The notes: generated by a model not told the origin, from the sequence alone. A DNA stretch of 64,000 bases from Sphingorhabdus sp. Alg231-15 (GCF_900149705.1 NZ_LT703001.1:1302001-1366000); one strand, 5' to 3'. Numbered from the stretch's first letter, positions 17,995-28,192 are shown. Numbers and translations: made by a program.

Positions 17995-18215
17995 AGGGTG
18001 AGAATTGTGTGAACTTTGGAAGCAAATTTTGCACCAAAATCACGCCAAAGCAGCTTGTGCACATTGTCAACTTCATCCGATCTCACGCGAGTATGGAGGC
18101 GTGTGATCTGTGTGAACTTTGGGAAAACTCCACCGGGAAAACTACAAGGGAAAACCACCCCAATAGACCGTGTAAATACCGTCAACTTCCTCGAAATTCG
18201 ACCACTTGCGGTGAC
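17995..18215. repeat. Imperfect direct repeat, non-coding stretch
   Basis: The gap between 17841 and 18215 has no convincing gene. After the terminator it holds two copies of TGTGTGAACTTTGG (near 18006 and 18109, about 103 bp apart) and two of GTCAACTTC (18066 and 18181, about 115 bp apart), so two diverged units of roughly 105-115 bp lie in tandem. Between them are three short GGGAAAAC-type repeats (18119-18157). I do not know what it does; a degenerate intergenic element or a regulatory array is possible. Confidence 0.45.
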
Positions 18216-19091
18216 CTATTTCACCAGACCCAATTTTCGCAGTGCTCTCCAGCTTATGGCCTTAGCACTGTTGCGCGCCGGGAACCGCCCTGGCGCTTTC
18301 GGGCTAAACCCCCAACCCCGCAGCATATGATTAAATGCATGTGCATCGGCCTCTGCAAAACTCCAGTCCGAGCGCCAGGTAATCGACAGCGATATGCTGG
18401 GCTGCGACCCGTTTCTGACGAAATGTGGAGCCATCACTGGAACGAAAATCGCTTTGCCCGGCGTCAGGTGAAAAGCTTTGCCTTGGTCTGCAAATCCATC
18501 TTGCCAAACCAGATTGCGCGGTCCGCCTATATGGTAGGATTCATGGGAGGTGGCTGGAGCGAATGTCTCGTCACCGGCAGGGAAAACCGTCATCGTCTTA
18601 TCGCCGCGCAATTGCAGCAGGATGTTATGCTCCGGATCAAAATGATAAGGCGTCATGGCATCTGGTGAGGATACAAAGATAAAACCTTGCGGCCGCAGCA
18701 TCTTGCCGGTCTTGCTTTCCAATATCGGTTTGATCTCAGCCAATAACGACAAGAGCAGTGCTTCATATTCCGGTACTTGCTCGATATTTTTGAGCACGGC
18801 CCAACTCGCCGAATTTTCGATCATCAAAATCGTATCGGCAATGGACATCCCATTGTCGGGCACATCAGCCGGAGCTATTCCAACCGGCAGATCGCCGGGA
18901 TTATACTCGACACTGGCTTTGGGCAGTGTCGCTCCCAGTTTGGCCAATGCTTCCAGCGTAAGCAGCGCATTTGTCGCCATCCCGTGATCGAGCAACTGCG
19001 GCTGTTCGGGATAGCAGGCGGAAAATTGCTGGCGCATATTCTCGCCAAAAACGGGGCTGCTGAAAGCGTCTTTTCCCAAAATCTGGTTCAT
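18216..19091 (-). CDS. Cupin-like (JmjC-related) protein, possible 2-oxoglutarate/Fe(II) oxygenase
   Basis: A 291-residue protein of the cupin_8/JmjC-like type. The Fe(II) facial triad can be read as HFDPEHN (H-x-D) and a distal His in VMAPHFVRNG, with the LQLRGDKTMTVFPAG strand between. Family members hydroxylate proteins or small molecules with 2-oxoglutarate, but this one is uncharacterised. Its start overlaps the stop of the upstream GNAT gene (ATGA), so the two proteins are translationally coupled and probably act together. Confidence 0.75.
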   Translation of the reverse strand: MNQILGKDAFSSPVFGENMRQQFSACYPEQPQLLDHGMATNALLTLEALAKLGATLPKASVEYNPGDLPVGIAPADVPDNGMSIADTILMIENSASWAVLKNIEQVPEYEALLLSLLAEIKPILESKTGKMLRPQGFIFVSSPDAMTPYHFDPEHNILLQLRGDKTMTVFPAGDETFAPATSHESYHIGGPRNLVWQDGFADQGKAFHLTPGKAIFVPVMAPHFVRNGSQPSISLSITWRSDWSFAEADAHAFNHMLRGWGFSPKAPGRFPARNSAKAISWRALRKLGLVK

Positions 19092-20305
19092 TGTTGCACC
19101 TGCATGATATCGACAATCTCACGACCTTTAAGATGTGCCATCAGGTCTTCCCCTAACCGGACACCGCGAAACATTGCCGTACGCGACAAGCCCTTCAGTT
19201 CAACCGAAAAACGACCTATATGACGACGGTCAGACCACAGGCTGTCGATCATCGGATGATCTTCCGCAGCGCAGCTATCCATCCACTCAATGTCACGCCT
19301 TTCGAGAATATTGAGATTTTCGATCTGCAACAGGACACCAGGGGAAAAGCGGGCGTAATCTTCATCAAAAGCCGTTTTGAAAGAGAAGCTTCCCTTACTC
19401 GACAGGAAATTGACCAGCATGGCCAGCGGCTTGCCATCAAGACGCAGGTCATGGCGCTCCAGCTGGCCGGAACTGGTCGCACCAAATAGGGTTTCACGGA
19501 AGAAGCGGCGCGTATCATCGGCGCAGTCCAGTGCAGAACCATTCTGGCCCTTCCAACCCCTTCGCTCCAGTCTCAGGAAATCGTCAATCCAGCTGTTGAG
19601 GTCGCTGTCATCACGATGATGGGCAAATTGCAAATCACCCATTTCCCCCAGTCGTTTGGCCTGACGGCGCAATTCTTTGCGTTTCTTGCCGCGCACATTC
19701 GCTGTGTAATAGTTCTCAGCACCCATATCGCTCTGCAGCAGCGCCCGTGCTTCGCTATGCACCAGATCGCAGCGGCGGCTTTGGCGGGTGCATTCGGAGC
19801 GCAGTGCCTGATCCAACGGTCCTCCGATCGTTAATCCACGGATATGCAGGAAGCCCGGCCAGTTTTGATCATCCAGCGCCTTGAACAAGGCCGTCCAGAA
19901 TTGATTCTCAAATCCACGGCGTACCAACGGCGTTCCGAGAAAACTGTTATGATGCGTCCAATTCTGGACAAAAGGTACAGGCCAGCGACCAAATTGTCGA
20001 GATGGCCCGACGGGCAAAAGGCCAAGCAGGTCGGACTTATGCGGAACTCCTGCCCAGAACAGAAACAGGTGCAGCTCCGGATGGAAGCTGAAATGTTTCA
20101 GCGCCGGCTCCAGCATCCAGCTCTCATAGAAGATATTGGGTTCAACAACATTCTTCGCCAGCTTTTGCCATGATGGGATCAGCAGCTCGTCAATCGAAGC
20201 GATGGGTAGCATTTCAGCTGTAGCTGAGGACATCAGGCATACGCGATCGGACGTTTCACAATGAAGCGCCTCATCACCTTGGGTCTGCAACCCGCCTGCA
20301 TCCAT
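19088..20305 (-). CDS. GNAT-fold acyltransferase, BioF2/CelD-like (Acetyltransf_6)
   Basis: A 405-residue protein with the FYESWMLEPAL N-terminal signature and the NVRGKKRKELRRQAKRL plus DGKPLAMLVNF core of the BioF2-like acetyltransferase group, which includes CelD of polysaccharide clusters and peptidyl transferases related to FemAB. The acceptor is unknown. The first ATG was kept because GGGCAG precedes it; an inner ATG at 20233 lacks a ribosome site. Coupled to the downstream cupin-like gene. Confidence 0.75.
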   Translation of the reverse strand: MDAGGLQTQGDEALHCETSDRVCLMSSATAEMLPIASIDELLIPSWQKLAKNVVEPNIFYESWMLEPALKHFSFHPELHLFLFWAGVPHKSDLLGLLPVGPSRQFGRWPVPFVQNWTHHNSFLGTPLVRRGFENQFWTALFKALDDQNWPGFLHIRGLTIGGPLDQALRSECTRQSRRCDLVHSEARALLQSDMGAENYYTANVRGKKRKELRRQAKRLGEMGDLQFAHHRDDSDLNSWIDDFLRLERRGWKGQNGSALDCADDTRRFFRETLFGATSSGQLERHDLRLDGKPLAMLVNFLSSKGSFSFKTAFDEDYARFSPGVLLQIENLNILERRDIEWMDSCAAEDHPMIDSLWSDRRHIGRFSVELKGLSRTAMFRGVRLGEDLMAHLKGREIVDIMQVQQ

Positions 20306-20388
20306 AATTACTGCCCTATCTGGTCTGGCTATTTGCTAGCAAAAATAGGGTAATAAGCGATTAACGACGGCAATTTAGTCAGCCCAAA

Positions 20389-20424
20389 GAAAAACCCCGC
20401 CGGAATCGCTTCCAGCGGGGTCTT
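20389..20424 (-). terminator. Rho-independent terminator of hppA
   Basis: Read on the minus strand, ACCCCGC and GCGGGGT form a 7 bp stem with a 14-base loop, followed by TTTTT and preceded by AAAA. It lies 24 bp beyond the hppA stop. Confidence 0.8.
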
Positions 20425-20447
20425 TTAGACCAATATGTCGATTTGGC

Positions 20448-22565
20448 TTAAGCCATACCATGTGCCAGCGCTGCGAGCAGCAACAGGGCAACAATATTGG
20501 TGATTTTGATCATCGGATTCACGGCTGGGCCAGCAGTATCCTTATAGGGATCACCTACCGTATCGCCCGTCACAGCCGCTTTATGGGCTTCGCTGCCCTT
20601 GCCGCCATGATTGCCGTCTTCGATATATTTCTTCGCATTGTCCCATGCGCCGCCGCCTGCTGTCATCGACAGAGCAACGAACAGACCAGAGACGATCACG
20701 CCAAGGAGCAATGCGCCCAGAGCCGCAAAGCCGTTGGCCTGATCCGATACCGCGGTGACCACGAAATAGACCACAATCGGAGCCAGAACCGGAAGCAGCG
20801 ATGGCAAGATCATTTCCTTGATCGCCGCCTTGGTTACAAGGTCAACGGTACGGGCATAATCCGGACGTGATGAGCCATCCATAATGCCTTTGTCTTTAGC
20901 GAACTGATCGCGGACATCGACAACAACGTCACCGGCAGCACGGCCCACAGCGGTCATGCCCATGGCTCCGAAGAGATAAGGCAACAGCGCACCGAGCAGC
21001 AGACCGACAATCACATAAGGATTTTCGAGGCTGAAGCTGACTTGCAGATCCGGGAAGAACTCCCTGAGATCGGCCGTGTAAGCCGAGAACAAGACGAGCG
21101 CTGCCAGACCAGCAGAACCAATGGCATAGCCCTTGGTAACCGCTTTGGTGGTGTTACCCACAGCATCGAGAGCATCGGTTTTGTCCCGAACGCTTTCATC
21201 CAGACCTGACATTTCGGCGATACCGCCAGCATTGTCAGTTACCGGACCGTAAGCGTCGAGCGCCACAACCATGCCTGCCAGAGCCAACATAGATGTTGCC
21301 GCAAAGGCCAGGCCGATCAGACCAGCAAGCTGGAACGCCACCACGATGCCAACCACAATTACCAATGTTGGCAATGCGGTTGCTTCCATGGAAATAGCCA
21401 GACCCTGGATCACGTTAGTACCGTGACCGGTCTCTGATGATTTTGCGATCGAGCGCACTGGGCGATATTCTGTACCGGTATAATATTCGGTGATCCAGAT
21501 AATCAAACCAGTAACAGCCAGACCGACCATCATCGACCAGAACAGCGCCATGCCGGTGAAACCGCCAGAGCCATCAAGACCCGCACCGATGACTGCATTC
21601 ATATCGCCGACCGACCGCATGGTCACATAGTAGATTGCCGGGATCGACAGAACAGCGGTGGTCACAAAGCCCTTGTACAAAGCGCCCATGATGTTGTTGC
21701 TGCTGCCCAAACGGACCATATAGGTGCCGATAATCGAAGTGATGATGCAAACACCGCCCACAATAAGAGGCAGGGACATCAAGCTATTCAGCATTGCATT
21801 ACCAACGAGGTCACCAAATGTGAGCGCGAGAAGCACCATCGTTGCACCAACGGTCACAACATAGGTTTCGAACAAATCGGCAGCCATGCCAGCACAGTCA
21901 CCGACATTGTCGCCGACATTATCGGCGATCGTCGCTGGGTTGCGTGGATCATCCTCAGGAATACCGGCTTCAACCTTACCAACCAGATCGGCACCAACGT
22001 CTGCCGCTTTGGTAAAGATACCACCGCCCAAACGCGCAAAAATCGAAATCAGCGAAGCGCCAAAAGCCAAAGCCACCAGCGAATCAATCACGGTGCGGCT
22101 TTTCGGTTCAAGGCCTAATTGCGTCGTCAGCACCCAATAGAATATCGAAATGGCAAGCAACGCAAGACCAGCAACGAGCATGCCAGTTACGGCGCCTGCC
22201 CGAAAAGCAACGGTCAGACCAGTCTGCAAGCTTTCGCTTGCCCCCTGTGCCGTTCTTACATTGGCGCGAACTGAGATGTTCATGCCGATATAGCCAGCGA
22301 CACCGGATAAGATCGCACCAACCAGAAAACCGACGGTCGAAATTCCGCCAAGGAACAAGTAAACGATAACCGCGACAACAACCCCAACGATACCAATCGC
22401 CCGATATTGCCGATTCAGATAGGCTTGCGCACCCTCCTGAATGGCCGCAGCAATGTCCTGCATCTTTTCATTGCCAGCGGGTGCACCGAGCACCTGACGG
22501 CTTGTAATAAACCCATATAAAACGGCAATTAAACCGCATATTATTGAAATGGTGACAACAGTCAT
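20448..22565 (-). CDS. hppA: Membrane proton-translocating pyrophosphatase, K+-independent type
   Basis: A 705-residue integral membrane protein with about 16 helices that couples pyrophosphate hydrolysis to H+ export. The active-site strings [21 protein letters not shown] and [19 protein letters not shown] carry the Mg-PPi-binding aspartates. The [10 protein letters not shown] motif has Lys where K+-dependent enzymes have Ala, which indicates the K+-independent subclass. A strong Shine-Dalgarno (GGGGGAGAAG) precedes the ATG. A single gene between thiL and its own terminator. Confidence 0.96.
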   Translation of the reverse strand: MTVVTISIICGLIAVLYGFITSRQVLGAPAGNEKMQDIAAAIQEGAQAYLNRQYRAIGIVGVVVAVIVYLFLGGISTVGFLVGAILSGVAGYIGMNISVRANVRTAQGASESLQTGLTVAFRAGAVTGMLVAGLALLAISIFYWVLTTQLGLEPKSRTVIDSLVALAFGASLISIFARLGGGIFTKAADVGADLVGKVEAGIPEDDPRNPATIADNVGDNVGDCAGMAADLFETYVVTVGATMVLLALTFGDLVGNAMLNSLMSLPLIVGGVCIITSIIGTYMVRLGSSNNIMGALYKGFVTTAVLSIPAIYYVTMRSVGDMNAVIGAGLDGSGGFTGMALFWSMMVGLAVTGLIIWITEYYTGTEYRPVRSIAKSSETGHGTNVIQGLAISMEATALPTLVIVVGIVVAFQLAGLIGLAFAATSMLALAGMVVALDAYGPVTDNAGGIAEMSGLDESVRDKTDALDAVGNTTKAVTKGYAIGSAGLAALVLFSAYTADLREFFPDLQVSFSLENPYVIVGLLLGALLPYLFGAMGMTAVGRAAGDVVVDVRDQFAKDKGIMDGSSRPDYARTVDLVTKAAIKEMILPSLLPVLAPIVVYFVVTAVSDQANGFAALGALLLGVIVSGLFVALSMTAGGGAWDNAKKYIEDGNHGGKGSEAHKAAVTGDTVGDPYKDTAGPAVNPMIKITNIVALLLLAALAHGMA

Positions 22566-22591
22566 TGCTGCTCTTCTCCCCCTATATTTTA

Positions 22592-22616
22592 TAATGAAAA
22601 GCCCCAGAATAGGGGC
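22592..22616 (-). terminator. Possible terminator after thiL
   Basis: On the minus strand GCCCC, a 6-base loop, GGGGC and TTTTC appear about 110 bp beyond the thiL stop and about 30 bp before the hppA start. The 5 bp stem is short and could instead belong to the hppA leader. Confidence 0.35.
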
Positions 22617-22723
22617 AATATCGCGGAAACTTATAAAGCGTGAAGCGTGTGGCGCAACCCCTGTTTTTATAGGTATAACCTAGCATTTCAGATACCTTGT
22701 AAATTGGTCGGAAATGGAGATGA

Positions 22724-23659
22724 TCAGGCGTGCACGAAACCCAAGGTTTCCGGCAAACCGATACGCTCCCCTTTCTGCACCAGAGACACGCCCGAACCTG
22801 GTCTGCATTGACCAATATGCGTCACGTTAATGGGTAAAACAGTTTCCGGGCTGGCGGTCAGCAGCAATTGATAGTCATCGCCGCCTGTTGCCGCATTCAG
22901 CCTCGCATCCTCACCTTCGCCGAACAGCGTCTTGAAAGGTTCTGAAAGTGGAACCCGGTCCAGATCAATTTCCAGATTAACATTGCTGGCCTTAGCGATC
23001 CGCGAAGCATCGAGCAGCAGACCGTCGGAGATATCCATCATTGTGCTGACCAACGAGGACAAAGCCCTTCCATCGTCCAGTTTTGGCTCTGGTCGGTTGT
23101 GCGCTTTTAACAAGGCCGCTGATGTCTCGATATCCGCTGCATGCACTTTACCGCGAGCAATTTGCAGTCCCGCCCATGCATCACCAATCTCACCTGTTAC
23201 ATAGATGCTATGCCCCGGTGCTGCGCCGGATCGGGCCGGAATGATATGCCCTTTGGCTTCACCAAACGCGGTTAGTCCCAAGGTCCTCTTGCCATTCTCT
23301 CCCGCCGATACAGTATCACCGCCAAGCAGCGGTACGCAGAAATGGCTAATTACCTCTTTCAGCCCCCGGACAAAAGCGGCGTCCCAAACATCATCACCGG
23401 TCTGGCAATAACCCATCAATATGCCCAGCGGCTTCGCGCCTTTGGCTGCCAGATCGGACAGATTCACGGCTACGAGCTTCCACGCAACATCCGCGGGGTC
23501 CGCACTGGAAAGAAAATGCACGTCCTCAACCATCATGTCATGGGTTATAACGAGCTTGTGCCGGCCAAATGGCAATACTGCCGCATCATCGGCCAAGCCG
23601 CGTGCAGCCGGGTGGGTCGCCAGTGCTTTCAACTGGTCAATAAAGTCTAGTTCGGTCAA
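22724..23659 (-). CDS. thiL: Thiamine-monophosphate kinase
   Basis: A 311-residue ThiL that phosphorylates thiamine monophosphate to thiamine pyrophosphate. The N-terminal DDAAVLPFG, THDMMVEDVHF, the VNLSDLAAKGAKPLG metal/ATP region and the GGDDYQLL motif near residue 255 are family hallmarks. It follows nusB on the same strand after 91 bp; nusB-thiL is a frequent bacterial order. Confidence 0.94.
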   Translation of the reverse strand: MTELDFIDQLKALATHPAARGLADDAAVLPFGRHKLVITHDMMVEDVHFLSSADPADVAWKLVAVNLSDLAAKGAKPLGILMGYCQTGDDVWDAAFVRGLKEVISHFCVPLLGGDTVSAGENGKRTLGLTAFGEAKGHIIPARSGAAPGHSIYVTGEIGDAWAGLQIARGKVHAADIETSAALLKAHNRPEPKLDDGRALSSLVSTMMDISDGLLLDASRIAKASNVNLEIDLDRVPLSEPFKTLFGEGEDARLNAATGGDDYQLLLTASPETVLPINVTHIGQCRPGSGVSLVQKGERIGLPETLGFVHA

Positions 23660-23702
23660 TTGAGGCCCCCTTCACAATGAAGATGTGCCCCACATCTAAT
23701 AC

Positions 23703-23739
23703 TAACACTCACACTCCCCTGCCAAGCAGGATCGTGTTA
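23703..23739. repeat. Nested inverted repeats between nusB and thiL
   Basis: The 91 bp between the two genes contains an inner CCTGC-CAA-GCAGG hairpin enclosed by outer arms TAACAC and GTGTTA. No T run follows on the minus strand, so it is a poor terminator; it might be an RNA processing or attenuation element. Confidence 0.3.
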
Positions 23740-23750
23740 TTGTCAGCCCC

Positions 23751-24200
23751 TCAGCTGCCCCGAACCTGCTTCGCTATTGCGTCCAGCAATCCATTTATGA
23801 ACCCGCTGTCCTTCTTATCGAAAAAGGCATGTGCGACGTCAACATACTCAGTGATTACCGTCCCCGTCGGGACATCGTCCCGAGCCATCAATTCAAAGGC
23901 CCCGGCGCGCAGAATTTGCAACATAGTTTTGTCGAGACGCCCCATAGACCAGCCGGATGCCAGTTTTCCGGAGATCAGCGCATCGATTTCATCGCGTTTT
24001 TCGGACACTCCAACGACGACATCGTCAAAGAAATCAACCTCCACTGGACGATATTGAGCATCTTCAATTTCGGCGCCCAGACGGTGGTCGTGAAATTCCT
24101 TCAACAGGCGCGGCACCGGTGTCTTTTCCATGTCGTGCTGGAAAAGAGCCTGAACCGCAGCAAGTCGGGCGGTGGAACGGGTATTTGATTTCGCGGTCAT
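23751..24200 (-). CDS. nusB: Transcription antitermination factor NusB
   Basis: A 149-residue all-helical NusB. The ARLAAVQALFQHDM start (about residues 11-24) and the late LDKTMLQILRAGAFEL plus VITEYVDVAHAFFDKKDSGFINGLLD segments match the family. It works with NusE, NusA and NusG on rRNA transcription. Its start overlaps the stop of the DUF1993 gene by 4 bp (ATGA). Confidence 0.95.
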   Translation of the reverse strand: MTAKSNTRSTARLAAVQALFQHDMEKTPVPRLLKEFHDHRLGAEIEDAQYRPVEVDFFDDVVVGVSEKRDEIDALISGKLASGWSMGRLDKTMLQILRAGAFELMARDDVPTGTVITEYVDVAHAFFDKKDSGFINGLLDAIAKQVRGS

Positions 24201-24724
24201 GCTGGCAGCTTTATTCGCGGAACACCCACGAAATCCATTTTGCCGATCCGGAACCCGCGTTCACGAAGGAGATCATAGGCCGTGGTTGCGTGAAAATAGA
24301 AATTGGGTTGCGCGAAACTGAGCAGGAAATTTTCGACAGTAAATGGCATGACGGTCTCTCCGAAACGGAATTCCATTGGCTGTCCAACAAAACCGGCCAT
24401 CTCTGCTTCGTCAATCTTTTCAAGCCCGGCCTTCGCTTCGTCGAGCTTTTCGTAAAGCCCCTCCCAGCTGTCTGGCGGCGCCACCAGGCTGGGGGTAAAC
24501 ACGCCTTCACGCGCAGCCTCTATCGCGCCTAGCGAATGCTCACGGCAACATTTCACCTGGTAGGAAAAAGGCTGCATGTCTTTAATCAACCGGGCACCGA
24601 TAATTTCTTCTGCAGCAGTGCTGGTCTCTTCACAATGTGTTTTTGCCTTATCGACCAGCGCGCGAACGGCTGCAATAATCTGAAGCTGTGACGGAATAAC
24701 TGCGTCATATAATGAAATGTTCAT
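24197..24724 (-). CDS. DUF1993-family protein
   Basis: A 175-residue protein of the DUF1993 type (DinB-like helical bundle), beginning NISLYDAVIPSQLQIIAAV with FYFHATTAYDLLRERGFRIGKMDFVG near the end. A cluster of histidines in the helices would suit a metal site, but no function is established. Situated between hisD (20 bp) and nusB (overlapping). Confidence 0.85.
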   Translation of the reverse strand: MNISLYDAVIPSQLQIIAAVRALVDKAKTHCEETSTAAEEIIGARLIKDMQPFSYQVKCCREHSLGAIEAAREGVFTPSLVAPPDSWEGLYEKLDEAKAGLEKIDEAEMAGFVGQPMEFRFGETVMPFTVENFLLSFAQPNFYFHATTAYDLLRERGFRIGKMDFVGVPRIKLPA

Positions 24725-24744
24725 AGTCTCGGTCTCTCTGTTGA

Positions 24745-26043
24745 TTATCGGCGCGCGTCGAGCCGCTTTTGCACACTGGTGGCATGAGCAGGCAAGCCTT
24801 CTGCTTCGGCGAGAGCAACGGCCGCCGGGCCAATTTTTTCAAGCGCCGCTTCATCGCATTCCAGAAAACTGGTCCGTTTCATAAAATCGGTCACGGAAAG
24901 GCCTGACGAGAAACGTGCGCGCCTTCCAGTAGGTAACACATGGTTGGGTCCAGCAACATAATCACCGACGGCCTCTGGCGTATGGCGTCCCAAAAATACC
25001 GAACCGGCATGTCGGACTTTGTTGAACAAGGCCTGCGGATCATCGCAAGCCAGCTCAAGATGCTCGGCGGCCAGACGATCAACCAGCGGCATGGCTTGCT
25101 CGAGCCGGTCCACCAAAATGATCGCACCGTTGTCGGCCCAGCTTTGGGTTGCTGTTTTGCTCGTCGCTAATTCTGCCAGCTGCGCATCGATATGCGCCGC
25201 GACCTTGTCAGCAAAACCGGCATCATCGGTGAACAATATCGACTGGCTCGTAGGATCATGCTCCGCCTGGGATAGCAAATCAGCCGCGATCCATTCCGGA
25301 TCATTCTGGCCATCCGCAACCACCACGATCTCGGAAGGCCCAGCGACCATGTCGATACCGACCACGCCATAAACCTGCCGTTTGGCTTCCGCGACCCAGG
25401 CATTGCCAGGACCGGTGATGACATCAACAGGAGTGATTTTCTCCGTTCCAAAGGCCAATGCAGCCACCGCCTGCGCTCCACCGATCCGCCAGATTTCATC
25501 GACACCGGCAATTTGGGCTGCTGCCAATACCAGCGGATTGACTTCTCCGCCCGGCGTGGGCGTGACCATGATGACCCGATCAGCGCCCGCCACTTTGGCC
25601 GGTATTGCGTTCATGAGTACAGATGACGGATAGGCCGCTCTGCCACCTGGAATATAGATGCCGGCCCGCTCAACCGCATTCCAGCGTGCGCCGATGCGTA
25701 CCCCGGCGTCATCACGATAGTCGCGATTGTCGGGCCTTTGCCCCTCGTGATAGTCGCGAATGCGAATGGCTGCCAGCTCAAGGGCGATCCGCAGGTTGGG
25801 ATCAAGACCATCCAGAGCTGCCTCGCATTCGGCAACTGAGACCTTCCAGCCGGTGAATTCCAGATCATGGCCGTCAAATTTCTGTGTAAGCCGGGCCACT
25901 GCCTCGTCTCCGCTCACCCGTACGTCCTTGATGATCGCAGCGACATCCGCTGATACATCGGCGTCCGCTTCCCGGCGGGCATTCACCAGCGCGTCAAAGG
26001 CATCGGCAAAACCGGCATCCGAGGTGGAAAGCCGCAAAGCCAT
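24745..26043 (-). CDS. hisD: Histidinol dehydrogenase
   Basis: A 432-residue HisD catalysing the last two steps of histidine synthesis, histidinol to histidine with two NAD+. Zinc and catalytic residues are visible in LSQAEHDPTSQ, AAEHLEL and GPNHVLPT, and the NAD-side motif in ITGPGNAWVAEAKRQVYG. The start shares one base with the hisG stop (TAATG), so the two are coupled. Confidence 0.96.
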   Translation of the reverse strand: MALRLSTSDAGFADAFDALVNARREADADVSADVAAIIKDVRVSGDEAVARLTQKFDGHDLEFTGWKVSVAECEAALDGLDPNLRIALELAAIRIRDYHEGQRPDNRDYRDDAGVRIGARWNAVERAGIYIPGGRAAYPSSVLMNAIPAKVAGADRVIMVTPTPGGEVNPLVLAAAQIAGVDEIWRIGGAQAVAALAFGTEKITPVDVITGPGNAWVAEAKRQVYGVVGIDMVAGPSEIVVVADGQNDPEWIAADLLSQAEHDPTSQSILFTDDAGFADKVAAHIDAQLAELATSKTATQSWADNGAIILVDRLEQAMPLVDRLAAEHLELACDDPQALFNKVRHAGSVFLGRHTPEAVGDYVAGPNHVLPTGRRARFSSGLSVTDFMKRTSFLECDEAALEKIGPAAVALAEAEGLPAHATSVQKRLDARR

Positions 26044-26693
26044 TATACCTGTCCCACCAGTTCGCGGAATTTCTGGACCAGCCCGGTCAGCTCCTCGCTG
26101 CGCATCTTGAAGGCCGCCCGGTTTACCACCAGCCGCGCGGAAATATCGATAATGCGATCGGTTTCGATCAGATTATTGGCTTTGAGCGTGCTGCCGGACT
26201 CGACCAGATCGACAATATGCCGCGACAGGCCAAGCGAGGGCGCAAGTTCCATCGCGCCGTTTAGCTTCACACATTCCGCCTGAATGCCCTGCGCCTCAAA
26301 ATGGCGGCTGGTCAGATTAGGATATTTGGTCGCGACCCTTATGTGCGAGATATTGCCGATCTGGTCGGCATCATCCTTAGGCTGCGCCACTGACAGACGG
26401 CAACGACCTATGCCCAGATCAACCGGCGCATAAAGCTCGCTATAGTTGAATTCTTCGACCACGTCCGATCCGACAATACCGATTTGCGCCGCGCCATGGG
26501 CAACGAATGTCGCCACATCAAAGGCGCGCACCCGGATAATCGAGACATGCGCCTGATTGGTGCCGAACATCAGGCTGCGGTTGGCCTTATCGAAAAATTC
26601 GGGCGCAGGTTCGATCCCGACCTTGGCCAGCATTGGCAAGGCCTCATCGAGAATCCGTCCCTTGGGGATTGCAAAGATCAGGGGTGTGGTCAT
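26043..26693 (-). CDS. hisG: ATP phosphoribosyltransferase, short form
   Basis: A 216-residue HisG catalysing the first step of histidine synthesis. It starts [18 protein letters not shown] and has the PRPP-binding [16 protein letters not shown] motif. Its length is that of the short HisG_S form, which in other bacteria needs the HisZ regulatory subunit; no hisZ is in the window. Divergent from the DUF2332 gene with only 40 bp between starts. Confidence 0.95.
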   Translation of the reverse strand: MTTPLIFAIPKGRILDEALPMLAKVGIEPAPEFFDKANRSLMFGTNQAHVSIIRVRAFDVATFVAHGAAQIGIVGSDVVEEFNYSELYAPVDLGIGRCRLSVAQPKDDADQIGNISHIRVATKYPNLTSRHFEAQGIQAECVKLNGAMELAPSLGLSRHIVDLVESGSTLKANNLIETDRIIDISARLVVNRAAFKMRSEELTGLVQKFRELVGQV

Positions 26694-26733
26694 AGAAGCC
26701 GACGCATTAGGGCTTCATACCGGAAAGGGCAAT

Positions 26734-27789
26734 ATGTCTAACCAGCAAAAGATACAGGACGCCTTCACCAACCAGATAGAATATTGTCGTTCCAATGGCG
26801 CGCCGATTACCGGCCGGATCGTCGAAGCGATTATCGGAGCACTGGACGAAGGTACAATATTGGGCCGCCGAGTACTTGGATGGGATGGCAATCCGCTGGC
26901 CGACGCCCTGCCCTTGCGCGTCGCGGGCGGTTTTCATGCACTACATCTGGCGGGACAGCATGATCGGCTTTCCGGGATTTACAACGGCGATGAACAGGCT
27001 GCCAAAAATGCAGAAAAGATCATAGCCGAAACTATCGCAACCGATGAAGCCCAGTTACTGCCTTGGCTCGATTCCCCTCCGCAGACCAACGAAGCAGGAC
27101 GATCCTCCTCCTATATCGCAGGGCTGCTCTGGTTGACCCAGCAAGGTCTGCCGCCGCGCTACGAGCTGCTCGAAATCGGTTCCAGTGCTGGCCTGAACCT
27201 GATGATCGACCGCTATCACTATGATCTTGGTGGGGTTTCTGTCGGTCCTGGCAATGCGTCTCTTTCTTTCGCACCCGAATGGCAGGGGCCGCCGCCGCCC
27301 GATGTACCCTTTGCCTTTGACTCGCTGCGCGGCTGTGACATCGCGCCGGTTGATCTCACTGATCCCGCGCAAGCTAGCCGTCTGACAGCCTATATCTGGC
27401 CCGAACATACGGTGCGCTTCGAGCGGATGAAGACCGCCATAAATCTGGTCAACGATCAGTCACCCAACCTGGAAGGCGCGAGCGCCGATGATTGGATGAT
27501 CGATCAGCTGGCCAAGCCTCAAACCGCCGGTGTCACGCGGGTACTGGTCCATTCAATCGTCTGGCAATATATCCCCAAAGCTGGGCGCGAACGGATCAAA
27601 CAGGCGATGGAAGAGGCCGGAGCCCAGGCAACCACAGAAAGGCCGCTGGCCTGGCTGTCGCTAGAAGCCAATCGCGAAACCTATCGTCATGAATTGATTG
27701 TCAGGCATTGGCCGGACTGCGGCGATCCGGTCAAACTTGGCGAAGCCCACGCGCATGGTGCGTGGGTGAAATGGTTGGGAAGGTCTTAA
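26734..27789 (+). CDS. DUF2332-family protein
   Basis: A 351-residue protein of the DUF2332 family (alphaproteobacterial, no assigned function). The segment LLEIGSSAGLNLMIDRYHYDLGG resembles an SAM-methyltransferase motif I, and LVHSIVWQYIPKAGRERI follows. I chose the ATG at 26734, preceded by GAAAGGGC; the frame extends upstream through hisG antisense sequence that is unlikely to be translated. Confidence 0.82.
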   Translation: MSNQQKIQDAFTNQIEYCRSNGAPITGRIVEAIIGALDEGTILGRRVLGWDGNPLADALPLRVAGGFHALHLAGQHDRLSGIYNGDEQAAKNAEKIIAETIATDEAQLLPWLDSPPQTNEAGRSSSYIAGLLWLTQQGLPPRYELLEIGSSAGLNLMIDRYHYDLGGVSVGPGNASLSFAPEWQGPPPPDVPFAFDSLRGCDIAPVDLTDPAQASRLTAYIWPEHTVRFERMKTAINLVNDQSPNLEGASADDWMIDQLAKPQTAGVTRVLVHSIVWQYIPKAGRERIKQAMEEAGAQATTERPLAWLSLEANRETYRHELIVRHWPDCGDPVKLGEAHAHGAWVKWLGRS

Positions 27790-27811
27790 AACCCCAGCCA
27801 TTCTCCGCTGA

Positions 27812-28192
27812 TTATAGCCGATCCAGCTCGGTCACGGTCTTATCTGTCACCACATTGCCCGTGTTCAATATCGTCTTGGGTTCGAGCAACACAACATGAC
27901 ACTCGCCATCCAGACCCTCAGGACAATGCTCAACCCCGCGCGGGATGATGATGAATTCACCGGGCCCGACATCCACATCACCGGTACGCAAGCCCATGCG
28001 CATGGTTCCGGCAATCACAAGAAACAGCTCATCCTCATTTTCATGATGATGCCAATCAAATTTGCCTTCAAATTTCGCCAGCTTCACCTGCGCATCGTTG
28101 ATATCGCCAGCGATTTTGGGTGACCAATGGTCGGAGAAGGTTGCAAAAGCGTCTTTGAGATTGACCTTGCTCAGACATGTCATGTCGCTCAC
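27812..28192 (-). CDS. Small single-domain cupin protein
   Basis: A 126-residue cupin. The metal-binding motif 1 reads WHHHENEDELFLVIAG and motif 2 GPGEFIIIPRGVEHCPEG, both typical. It resembles the mannose-6-phosphate isomerase-like small cupins of unknown role. Its start overlaps the bolA stop (ATGA) and it is convergent with the DUF2332 gene. Confidence 0.85.
   Translation of the reverse strand: MSDMTCLSKVNLKDAFATFSDHWSPKIAGDINDAQVKLAKFEGKFDWHHHENEDELFLVIAGTMRMGLRTGDVDVGPGEFIIIPRGVEHCPEGLDGECHVVLLEPKTILNTGNVVTDKTVTELDRL

Noticed and set aside
17955-18668. A 237-codon plus-strand frame running from the gap into the cupin-like gene
   Set aside because: No protein-like features, and its second half is antisense to a well-supported gene.
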